Positions 15,776 through 22,059 of a stretch of 22,059 nucleotides of DNA are shown piece by piece. The notes beneath the pieces were generated by a model that worked only from the letters and a program-made list of their open reading frames with translations, did not search any database and had not been told where the DNA came from. Source of the stretch: CAYUHK01 sp964475165 (GTDB taxonomy: Bacteria; Verrucomicrobiota; Kiritimatiellia; JAAZAB01). The position numbers and the translations under genes were made by a program. The stretch's first letter is position 1. Every line of letters starts with the position of its first letter. The stretch is taken from the NCBI GenBank assembly GCA_964475165.1, contig CAYYVN010000018.1, positions 1 through 22,059 on the forward strand, written 5' to 3'.

Positions 15776-16030
15776 CTATTGCAAGAGCAGCACACTAAAA
15801 AAGAGGGCCAAGAACAGTAAAATAAAACCCAGGACCCGCCGGATTTTCATCAGCTGCCGATCCACATCTCGGGTACGATTGAGTTTTTCTTCCCAGGTTT
15901 TGGTGGCAAACCAGACTTTAGATAACCGATTGGCCGAGGCGAATATACGCGGCAAGCAGATCAGCCACACACCCAACATGGCGCAGATGATGGCCAGCAC
16001 CGCGCCGATCAATTTTAAGGGAATAAACAT
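15776..16030 (-). CDS. Small two-transmembrane protein of unknown function in secretion cluster
   Basis: An 84-aa protein I do not recognise. It has two hydrophobic helices (about 5-27 and 66-83) joined by a charged, Trp/Arg/Lys-rich loop (about 28-64), so it would be a hairpin in the inner membrane. The ORF is supported by AAGGA 8 nt before its ATG and by tight packing: it starts 27 nt after the ExeA-like gene and ends one base before gspF. The position suggests an accessory part of the secretion/pilus platform, perhaps a stand-in for a small alignment-type component, but no homology could be seen. Confidence 0.7.
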   Translation of the reverse strand: MFIPLKLIGAVLAIICAMLGVWLICLPRIFASANRLSKVWFATKTWEEKLNRTRDVDRQLMKIRRVLGFILLFLALFFSVLLLQ

Positions 16031-16057
16031 CTGCGTAATCCTTGGCCCAGGATGCGC

Positions 16058-16876
16058 TCAGGCCACACCAAATTTCTCGATGGCATCCACGATCAATGTG
16101 GTGCTCACCTGCGCAGCCTTCTGGGCAAAGCCCATGGCCAGGCTAACATCACATAAAGTATTGATGCGCCGCGGGATACCTCCCGTATTACGATGGATAA
16201 AACTGATGGCTTCCTCATCAAAGAGCGGCTGCGCACAGCCCACAATAGTCAGCCGCGATTTAATATAGGCGGCCGTATCGGCCGCCTTGAAATGGTTGAC
16301 GGTGGCCATGATGGGCACGCGCTGGGCTAATTGCTTGAGCCCGGCCACGCGATCGGCCAGCTCGATGTGCCCCAACAGGATCAGGGAAAGCAAGAACTCA
16401 TCATTGCTTTGAAAATTAAGCAGCAGCCGAATCGTTTCCAGCGCTTCGTGTTTATCAAACATATGCGCCTCATCCATCACCAAGACGGTATGCTTGCCGT
16501 CCTTGCGGTTCTCGCGCACTACTTTATCGATACCTTCCAGCATGCACTCCGCGCGCGGCTCGGCGCGCTCCGCCTGGGCGCAGCCTTCGGAAAGGCTGTT
16601 GAGCACGCTCTGCAAAACATCTTCCGCATGCATTCCCGGCCGCGCTGTGCAATATTTGGCAATATGCGATTTGCCAAGCTGCTGCATCAGGACGCGCGCC
16701 AGCAGGGTTTTGCCGCAGCCGTAAGCACCGGTGAGCATGGCGCTGCCCATATTCTCGGTGATCGCATAACGCAGCTTCATGAGCGCCTCGGTATGTTGCG
16801 AGGATTGATAAAAGAATTTGGGATCCGGAGTATTATGGAAAGGCCGGGCGTTGAGTTTCCAATATTCTTTATACAT
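16058..16876 (-). CDS. ExeA/GspA-like AAA+ ATPase
   Basis: A 272-aa cytoplasmic AAA-type ATPase. It starts MYKEYWKLNARPFHNTPDPKF, the typical ExeA-family opening, has Walker A GAYGCGKT (50-57), Walker B VLVMDEAH (131-138), a sensor-like LLGHIEL, QRVP and a C-terminal GGIPRRINTLCD helix. In Aeromonas ExeA works with ExeB to place the type II secretin. Here there is no ExeB-like partner or peptidoglycan-binding C-terminal domain, so the protein is a short form. GAGGTGGGG precedes the ATG. It lies downstream of a probable terminator after gspE and 27 nt before the small membrane-protein gene, and so probably starts a sub-operon with that gene and gspF. Confidence 0.88.
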   Translation of the reverse strand: MYKEYWKLNARPFHNTPDPKFFYQSSQHTEALMKLRYAITENMGSAMLTGAYGCGKTLLARVLMQQLGKSHIAKYCTARPGMHAEDVLQSVLNSLSEGCAQAERAEPRAECMLEGIDKVVRENRKDGKHTVLVMDEAHMFDKHEALETIRLLLNFQSNDEFLLSLILLGHIELADRVAGLKQLAQRVPIMATVNHFKAADTAAYIKSRLTIVGCAQPLFDEEAISFIHRNTGGIPRRINTLCDVSLAMGFAQKAAQVSTTLIVDAIEKFGVA

Positions 16877-16934
16877 ACCCCACCTCGCCGCGCGCAGCCC
16901 TTGTCAACTTGCTCGGCGGCGCGCCGCATTACAA

Positions 16935-16959
16935 TAAAACGCGCAAAGGCAGTTTGCGC
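16935..16959 (-). terminator. intrinsic terminator after gspE
   Basis: On the minus strand a perfect 7-bp stem GCGCAAA/TTTGCGC (16959-16953 with 16947-16941; loop CTGCC) is followed by GTTTTATT. It sits 15 nt after the gspE stop codon and separates gspE from the ExeA-like gene. Confidence 0.65.
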
Positions 16960-16973
16960 ACCGCTCAAAAACA

Positions 16974-18845
16974 CTATCTCTGAGCCAACCAATTTGTCAT
17001 CTGATGCTTATAGCTGTCAAGATCCAATACAGCGCTCTCAGCTGACACTGGCACCGCGGGCACTGAGGTTTCGAGCGGGGGTGGCTGAGCTGGCAGCGCC
17101 ACCGGGGCCGACGACATATCCAGATCACTCTCCAGCACAGAAACACGCAGGGCTTCTTCCAGAGTGGTGACACCCCGGCCGGCTTTTTCCAAGGCATCCC
17201 CCAGCATGGGCAGCATGCCATCCTTGCGGGCCTGCTCGCGGAGCAGGCTGAGCGGGGCGGCGCCGGCAACCAGCTCGGCCAGGGCCGAGGTCATGGGCAT
17301 CAACTCGAACACGCCGATACGCCCCTTATAGCCTGTATCGCGGCATTTCGAGCAACCCTCTCCGCGCCATAACTGCGCGGGCAGTTTCACGCCCGCTTTC
17401 TGCAGGCGTTTGCGCAAGGGTTCACCGGCCACATAGGGCGCCTTGCAATCCTCGCAGATACAACGCACCAGCCGCTGGGCGATGGCCCCGGCCATGGATG
17501 AGGCAATCAGGAAGGCCTCGACATTCATATTCAGCAGGCGCGTCACAGCAGCCGGCGCGTCATTGGTATGAATGGTGGAGAAAAGCAAGTGCCCCGTGAG
17601 CGCAGCGCGCACGGCCAACTGAGCTGTTTCGTGATCGCGGATCTCACCGACCATGATCACATCCGGATCCTGGCGCAGAATGCTGCGTAACGCTGAGGCA
17701 AAGGTTAAGCCGGCCTTCTCGTTGACCTGTATCTGCGTAACCATATCCAACCGACGCTCCACGGGATCTTCGATGGTGATGATATTGCGCTCCGGAGCAC
17801 GAGCTTTGGATAGCATGGCATACAAGGAAGTGGTCTTGCCGCTGCCGGTTGGCCCGGTGAGCACCAGCATGCCATGTTGCCGGCGCAGCAAGCTTTCCAC
17901 CTGCGGCAACATCGTTTGAGGCAAGCCCATATGTTCGATGGGGATCATCATGGCCCGGGCGTCGAAAAGGCGGATAGCCATATTTTCGCCATAGACCGTG
18001 GGCATGCTCGAAACGCGGGCTTCAATCGTGCGCGTATCCACCGTGAGCTGAAAATGGCCGTCCTGCGGGATGCGACTCTCGGCGATATTCATATTGCTGA
18101 TCACCTTCACGCGCGAGATGATGAAGGGATGCAGATAATGGGGTGGCGGCGGAATATCATACAGCACACCGTCAATCCGGAAACGCACCTTGAGATGGCC
18201 GGCGGCAGGATCAATATGAATATCGCTGGCGCGATCACGCACGGCCTGAGAAAGAATCATATCCACCAGCCGACTCACGGGCGACTTACTGCTCTGCAAC
18301 GCGCTTTCCGAGGCCTTCGCTTCCGTAGTCACGGCGCCGGACTCATCGCTCATCTGCCCGATTAACTCCTTGATCTCTTCCTGCCCGGAATAGACGCGGT
18401 TAATCATCTCGTGAATATCGCGCGCCGCCGCCAGGCAGGGCTCGATGGTATATTTCGGCAGCTCATTGGCCAGGCGATCGGTGATGGTTAAATCGGTGGG
18501 ATCGGCCATGGCAACGGTGAGGGAATCGCCGATGCTAAACAAAGGAAACACCTGCAACTCACGGGCCATGGTTTCATCGATGAGCGCCAGCACGGTCGGA
18601 TTATAGCTGTAGGCTTCCAGATCTACGAAAGGCACTCCCCAGAGCTCGGCCTGTTCCTCATAAGCGACCCGTTTGGGAAGAAAATCGAGGTTCACCAAGA
18701 CCTCGACAAGCCTCTCGCCAGTTTCGGCGCCAACGGCTATGGCCTTCTCTAAGATATCCGGCGCGAGCAGTTGCTTAGCCAGCAGACGTTCGGCCAGCTT
18801 CTGATCCACAGGCGCCAATGCTGATACAGCTGCCGTCTGTGCCAT
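16974..18845 (-). CDS. gspE: Type II secretion / type IV pilus assembly ATPase (GspE/PilB)
   Basis: A 623-aa hexameric motor ATPase. The N-terminal T2SSE_N-like domain (about 15-155) precedes the ATPase core: the arginine-containing region DRASDIHIDP and VRFRIDG (204-225), Walker A GPTGSGKT (331-338), Asp box IITIEDPVE (355-363), Walker B DVIMVGE (395-401), His-box TGHLLFSTIHTNDA (417-430), and a zinc knuckle with Cys464, 467, 498 and 501. After the usual end (about 570) comes a Pro/Ala-rich tail of about 50 residues ending DLDSYKHQMTNWLAQR, which is not part of the family core. I chose the ATG at 18845 (AAAGG 5 nt upstream) over a TTG at 18863. It lies 19 nt after a receiver gene. GspE and PilB cannot be told apart here without the rest of the system. 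Confidence 0.94.
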   Translation of the reverse strand: MAQTAAVSALAPVDQKLAERLLAKQLLAPDILEKAIAVGAETGERLVEVLVNLDFLPKRVAYEEQAELWGVPFVDLEAYSYNPTVLALIDETMARELQVFPLFSIGDSLTVAMADPTDLTITDRLANELPKYTIEPCLAAARDIHEMINRVYSGQEEIKELIGQMSDESGAVTTEAKASESALQSSKSPVSRLVDMILSQAVRDRASDIHIDPAAGHLKVRFRIDGVLYDIPPPPHYLHPFIISRVKVISNMNIAESRIPQDGHFQLTVDTRTIEARVSSMPTVYGENMAIRLFDARAMMIPIEHMGLPQTMLPQVESLLRRQHGMLVLTGPTGSGKTTSLYAMLSKARAPERNIITIEDPVERRLDMVTQIQVNEKAGLTFASALRSILRQDPDVIMVGEIRDHETAQLAVRAALTGHLLFSTIHTNDAPAAVTRLLNMNVEAFLIASSMAGAIAQRLVRCICEDCKAPYVAGEPLRKRLQKAGVKLPAQLWRGEGCSKCRDTGYKGRIGVFELMPMTSALAELVAGAAPLSLLREQARKDGMLPMLGDALEKAGRGVTTLEEALRVSVLESDLDMSSAPVALPAQPPPLETSVPAVPVSAESAVLDLDSYKHQMTNWLAQR

Positions 18846-18864
18846 AAGAGCCTTTCTATGCAAA

Positions 18865-19233
18865 CTAGCTTCCGATTAAAGCGGATACCGATTTTAAGAG
18901 CTCGCCCGCCACCAACGGTTTAACCAGATAAATATCGGCGCCCGCCGCCGCCCCCGCCTGTTTATCCCCAACCTGCGAACGCACCGTCAGCATGACAATC
19001 GGGATATCGCTGCAGATCGGATCCGCGCTCAATACCCGGGTGAGCTCAAAGCCGTTCATGCCCGGCATATTCACATCGAGAATGATCAGATCCGGCTTGA
19101 GCTGGCGAGCCAGTTGGAGCCCCTCCTTCCCATTGGCAGCTTCGCTCACTCGGTAGCCTTGGGCCTCCAGCCGCAAGCGCACAACCTTGCGAAAATCACA
19201 CTCATCTTCGACTATCAGGATTAGTTTGTTCAT
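18865..19233 (-). CDS. Stand-alone response regulator receiver protein (second copy)
   Basis: A 122-aa CheY-like receiver with no output domain: acidic pocket Glu9-Asp10, phospho-acceptor Asp53 (IILDVNMP), Thr83 and Lys105 (LVKP). The start ATG at 19233 has AGGAG 7 nt upstream; the longer frame to 19287 would add a non-family N-terminus. It lies 57 nt after a similar receiver gene and 19 nt ahead of gspE. The two receivers look like tandem paralogues. Probably phosphorylated by the nearby hybrid kinase and acting by protein contact, perhaps on the secretion/pilus motor. The partner is inferred from position only. Confidence 0.92.
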   Translation of the reverse strand: MNKLILIVEDECDFRKVVRLRLEAQGYRVSEAANGKEGLQLARQLKPDLIILDVNMPGMNGFELTRVLSADPICSDIPIVMLTVRSQVGDKQAGAAAGADIYLVKPLVAGELLKSVSALIGS

Positions 19234-19290
19234 CCCGTGGCTCCTGGGTAATGCGAGTCTCTTATTCAACAACAGCCAACGACGCAAGCA

Positions 19291-19668
19291 TCAGGACGCC
19301 AATAGCCTGGCGATGGTATCAATCAGCTCCTGGGGTTGATAGGGTTTCGTGAAGTAGGCATCCGCGCCAACGGCCGATCCCATTTCACTATCCGCCAATT
19401 GCACACGCGCGGTGAGCATGATGATGGGGATATGGCGGTATTTTTCATCGAACTTCAGAAAGCGGCAGACCTTATAACCATCCATTTTGGGCAGCATGAG
19501 ATCCAGCACGATAAGGTCGGGCATTTCCGAGCGCGCCATGCTCAAGCCGTCCGCGCCATTGTCGGCCTCGAGCACTTCATAGCCCGCCGCCCGCAAACGC
19601 ATACCGACGGCCAGCCGAAAATCGCTTTCATCCTCAACCAGCAATATTCTTTTCTTAGCCTCCGCCAT
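19291..19668 (-). CDS. Stand-alone response regulator receiver protein (first copy)
   Basis: A 125-aa single receiver domain: Glu12-Asp13, phospho-acceptor Asp56 (VLDLMLPKMDGY), Thr86 (LTAR) and Lys108 (TKPY), with the usual five-stranded pattern and no DNA-binding domain. TGAGG lies close before the ATG. The 156-nt gap to the kinase stop holds no other gene. A weak TTGCCA/TAACCT pair there is not convincing as a promoter. It is likely a target of the upstream hybrid kinase, in series or in parallel with the second receiver. Confidence 0.92.
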   Translation of the reverse strand: MAEAKKRILLVEDESDFRLAVGMRLRAAGYEVLEADNGADGLSMARSEMPDLIVLDLMLPKMDGYKVCRFLKFDEKYRHIPIIMLTARVQLADSEMGSAVGADAYFTKPYQPQELIDTIARLLAS

Positions 19669-19824
19669 AAAACCTCACGCCAAACCTTCCCCGCCCGCGG
19701 CTGGAACCAGGGCCGTCTCAATGCCAGCCCAAGCTTGGCCGGCGCACATTCCATTAAGTCTTTTAACGAGATAGGTTAACATCATAAACTGAAGATGGCA
19801 ATGCCGTAAAAAACCAGTGGCCCC

Positions 19825-21846
19825 TCAGATATCCGACTGCAGCTGATCGCCCAGTAAAGCCCAGACCTTGCTGAGGAGCTCCTCGACCGTAAAAGGCTTA
19901 AGCAGAATATCATTAGCGCCCAAGGCCTTCATATCCTGCAATTGATGCTCAGAACCCGAAACCATCAACACCTTGGCCGGCAGGCTGGCGCCTCCCTTTT
20001 GCCTCAGCAGCTTCAAGAGTTCTGCGCCACCGATATCCTGCAGTCCAATATCAAGGATGACCAGGTGGGGACGATAATCACCCGCAATGAAGAGGGATTC
20101 AAGGCCGCTCAGGGTGGAGCGCAGCTCGATAGCCGCGGCCATGGTCTGCAAAGCTCGCGTGATCAAGTCCACAATGGCAGCGTCGTCATCCACAACGAGG
20201 ATGCGCAGGGCGGGCTTCTGGACCCGATCGTAAAAGGGTAGCGTAAAAGAAAAGCGGCTGCCCTGGTCGCGAGCGCTTTCCAGGGTCACGAATCCGCCAT
20301 TGAGCTTCACCAGATTTTTTGCAATGGCCAAACCCAGCCCGGTACCCTTGGCGCCGGGGCCATCTTCCTTATCTCCCTGCCAAAAGGCATCGAAGATGTT
20401 CGCCTGCATCTCAGGCGGAATGCCCGGCCCATTATCCTGCACTGAGATTTTTGCGAATTTACCAGCCGGCTCGCAGATGAGGCTGATCTGCCCGCCTTCC
20501 GGCGTGAATTTGATGGCATTGCCCACCAGGTTGGTCAGCACTTTATGGACGCTCTCCAAGTCGCAATAAACATCCCGACAACCTTCGGCGATCTGCAGTT
20601 GCAGTGTCTGCTGACGGGCTTGACTGATGGACATGAAATTATGCTGGCATTCCCGCAAAATAGGTTCGAGGGCGTGGCGCTTCCGATCCAGCGAGATCTT
20701 GCCCGCTTCGATACGGGCTAAATCCAGCATGGCATCGAGCAGGATGGAGAGGCGCGTACAATTCCGGAGCGCCGATTCCAGACAATCTTTCTGCTGCTGG
20801 TTCAGTGGACCGGTGATGCCATCATGAACCAGCGACACAAATTCCGTGATAATCGCCAGCGGCGTGCGCAATTCGTGGGAGGCTTCAGCCACGAAACGGG
20901 ATTTGGCCTCATCCAGATCGCGCAGATGCTGCAGAGCCTGGATTTGTTCGCTGATATCGATAAACGAGAATACCTGCCCGGAAAGCACGCCCTCGCTATC
21001 CTCGGTGCGTCCAATGATCGTATGCGTATAGAAAACCGTGCCATCTTTGCGTTTAGCGGCCAGGCTGCCACTCCAATGCTCACGCACCTGTAAGGCCTTT
21101 TCAAAAAGCGCGCCATCGCCGGTTAACATATCAATGATATTTTGCCCCACCAGTTCCGCGGCCTGCTCATAGCCCCACATCTTCACGGCCGCCGGGTTAA
21201 CATAAGTGATCACCCCGTTGAGCCCGGTCATGGCGATGCCACTGCCGGCATATTTGATCGCATTTTCCTGCGCCAGCAATCTATCTTCCTGCTGTTTTCT
21301 GATCGTTATATCGCGCGCAAAGAAATAGAGCCGATCATGATTGTGGCCCTCAAAACTGACCGATATCTCAGCCGGAAAGATACTGTTATCACTGCGCACG
21401 CAATAGGCTTGGATCAACGCAAAATGCTGTTTCTTCATGCTCGAAATCAGAGATTGCAATAACGCTCGGTCAGCTCCGGAAATAAGATCTATGATGTTAT
21501 GCCCCCGCAATTTATCCTGGGGAATCAGGAAAAAACGGGCCGCACGCGCATTGGCATTTTGAATAACGCCAGCCGCATTGGTTATCAAAACGGCCTCATA
21601 GATATTGGGCGGATGATTCGCAATCATACTGTTCAAGAAGGCTTCGTCGCAGTCTGGCTCAGTCAGAGCCTCGGCAAGGCGATCGGCGGCGGAGGCCGCT
21701 TGGGCGGGTTTGGCCTGGCGCGGCGGGCGCAACTTGGGAACCGCCACCAACTGGGCTTCGGGGACGATATCTATGCGCACCGTCTGCATCGCCGCCCCCT
21801 TCAAAACCTGGGTGGCAATATTTTTGGGCTTTTTTGGTTGGCTCAT
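19825..21846 (-). CDS. Hybrid sensor histidine kinase (PAS-PAS-HisKA-HATPase-REC)
   Basis: A 673-aa soluble hybrid kinase. Domain order: disordered basic/Ala-Pro N-terminus (1-65), PAS1 (about 70-183, EAVLITNAAGVIQNANARAARFF), PAS2 (about 192-303, GIAMTGLNGVITYVNPAAVKMWGY), HisKA with phospho-acceptor His324 (EASHELRTPLA), HATPase with N box Asn443 (NLVGNAIKFTP), G1 DNGPGIP (471-477) and G2 GTGLGLAIAK (501-510), and a C-terminal receiver with Asp599 (VILDIGL) and Lys650. There are no transmembrane segments, so it should sense an intracellular signal through PAS. The signal-sensing ligand cannot be told. It is the first gene of the run leading through two receivers to gspE. The ATG at 21846 is preceded by a structured leader that includes its Shine-Dalgarno sequence. 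Confidence 0.94.
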   Translation of the reverse strand: MSQPKKPKNIATQVLKGAAMQTVRIDIVPEAQLVAVPKLRPPRQAKPAQAASAADRLAEALTEPDCDEAFLNSMIANHPPNIYEAVLITNAAGVIQNANARAARFFLIPQDKLRGHNIIDLISGADRALLQSLISSMKKQHFALIQAYCVRSDNSIFPAEISVSFEGHNHDRLYFFARDITIRKQQEDRLLAQENAIKYAGSGIAMTGLNGVITYVNPAAVKMWGYEQAAELVGQNIIDMLTGDGALFEKALQVREHWSGSLAAKRKDGTVFYTHTIIGRTEDSEGVLSGQVFSFIDISEQIQALQHLRDLDEAKSRFVAEASHELRTPLAIITEFVSLVHDGITGPLNQQQKDCLESALRNCTRLSILLDAMLDLARIEAGKISLDRKRHALEPILRECQHNFMSISQARQQTLQLQIAEGCRDVYCDLESVHKVLTNLVGNAIKFTPEGGQISLICEPAGKFAKISVQDNGPGIPPEMQANIFDAFWQGDKEDGPGAKGTGLGLAIAKNLVKLNGGFVTLESARDQGSRFSFTLPFYDRVQKPALRILVVDDDAAIVDLITRALQTMAAAIELRSTLSGLESLFIAGDYRPHLVILDIGLQDIGGAELLKLLRQKGGASLPAKVLMVSGSEHQLQDMKALGANDILLKPFTVEELLSKVWALLGDQLQSDI

Positions 21847-21853
21847 TAAAAAA

Positions 21854-21919
21854 ATGCCTCACGCCCACCAAGACCTGTCTCCCTCAACAGACGGGGCTTC
21901 CAGGACGCTGCTGAGGCAT
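21854..21919 (-). promoter_or_regulatory. structured leader that can sequester the Shine-Dalgarno sequence of the hybrid kinase gene
   Basis: On the minus strand ATGCCTCA (21919-21912) is perfectly complementary to TGAGGCAT (21861-21854), which is followed by seven T and then the kinase ATG. A second helix, CGTCC (21907-21903) with GGGCG (21866-21862), stacks inside after a 4-nt bulge, and the roughly 36-nt apical part can form a small CTGT/ACAG hairpin. The GAGG in the 3' arm is the only Shine-Dalgarno candidate (10 nt from the ATG), so the closed form would block translation. Stem plus T7 also resembles an intrinsic terminator. It matches no riboswitch class I can name. Confidence 0.5.
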
Positions 21920-21926
21920 ATATGCC
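21915..21926. repeat. perfect 12-bp palindrome GGCATATATGCC
   Basis: This palindrome overlaps the 5' arm of the leader stem of the kinase gene. In RNA it could fold as a 4-bp hairpin that excludes the Shine-Dalgarno-blocking stem; in DNA it could be an operator for a dimeric regulator near the promoter. Nothing in the window decides between these. Confidence 0.35.
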
Positions 21927-21986
21927 AGATAAAAAGGGACAAGGCAAGCAATAGTTGGAGCCCTTTTTAAGGCGATATTTTTATTT

Positions 21987-22016
21987 GCCCAGCCCCACTG
22001 GGGCGGATGGGCTTTT
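21987..22016 (+). terminator. stem-loop followed by TTTT in the intergenic region upstream of the kinase gene
   Basis: On the plus strand GCCC and GCCCC (21987-21996) pair with GGGGC and GGGC (22000-22004 and 22009-22012), separated by a 4-nt bulge, and four T follow. It looks like a weak plus-strand terminator, but there is no plus-strand gene to its left in the window. It may be a transcript-isolating element or a folded part of the far upstream leader. The rest of 21927-22059 has no ORF; TTGACA at 22044-22049 may be a -35 for a plus-strand gene beyond the edge. Confidence 0.3.
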
Positions 22017-22059
22017 ACCCGCAATTATTCTGATCTTTTTTTATTGACATATTATGAAC

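Noticed and set aside
16877..16934. TTGACA on the minus strand (AGTTGACAAGG) just before the ExeA-like gene as a promoter
   Set aside because: At 16-18 nt downstream there is only G-rich sequence, and the nearest A/T-rich hexamer overlaps the start codon; no -10 can be assigned.
16331..17170. Plus-strand ORF (279 aa) across the ExeA-like gene, intergenic region and the gspE 3' end
   Set aside because: It spans two real genes and a terminator on the other strand and has no start signal or domain.

Overview
The window looks like chromosomal DNA from a member of the PVC superphylum, most likely Kiritimatiellota or Lentisphaerota. Three things point there: (i) the 5' two-thirds of a 16S rRNA gene, whose 338-region reads GCAGCCTCCCGTAGGAGT on the complementary strand, a variant I associate from memory with Lentisphaerae-type bacteria, and which has the AAACTCAAAGAAATTGACGG form of the 907 region; (ii) a secreted right-handed beta-helix protein of the Asn/Gly-rich type that is abundant in those phyla; (iii) moderately high GC with a classical TTGACA-type sigma-70 promoter signature. 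This is an inference; no database search was possible.

Layout. 1-963 is a 16S rRNA gene on the minus strand, running off the left edge. It is preceded (964-1350) by a long leader with boxA-like elements, a terminator-like hairpin and two tandem promoters that share an A/T-rich upstream element. Next, all on minus, is a sugar operon (5949 down to 1351): zinc-dependent sugar/polyol dehydrogenase, SrlD-like short-chain dehydrogenase, secreted beta-helix protein, rhamnulokinase. From a divergent promoter at 6071-6098 the plus-strand operon rplU-rpmA-obg runs to 7804 and meets gmhA (minus) stop codon to stop codon.

7805-14407 (minus) is an envelope polysaccharide operon transcribed capD/flaA1-type dehydratase > vanZ-like > wzt-like ABC ATPase with C-terminal domain > acpS > SAM methyltransferase > kinase-fold protein > gmhA (the last with its own likely promoter). 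The methyltransferase + kinase-fold pair next to a Wzt with a C-terminal domain resembles, as two separate coupled genes, the architecture of the WbdD chain terminator of ABC-dependent O-antigen systems.

14548-21846 (minus) is a second long run: hybrid histidine kinase (PAS-PAS-HisKA-HATPase-REC) > two stand-alone receiver proteins > GspE/PilB ATPase > terminator > ExeA-like ATPase > small two-TM protein > GspF/PilC. A two-component system is therefore linked to a type II secretion/type IV pilus-like motor. The kinase gene has a short, strongly structured leader (21854-21919) whose 3' stem arm contains the likely Shine-Dalgarno sequence. This is the most interesting regulatory candidate in the window.

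No CRISPR array, insertion sequence, tRNA or prophage was seen. The main candidates for something undescribed are the structured leader of the kinase gene, the split methyltransferase/kinase pair, and the small two-TM protein in the secretion cluster.
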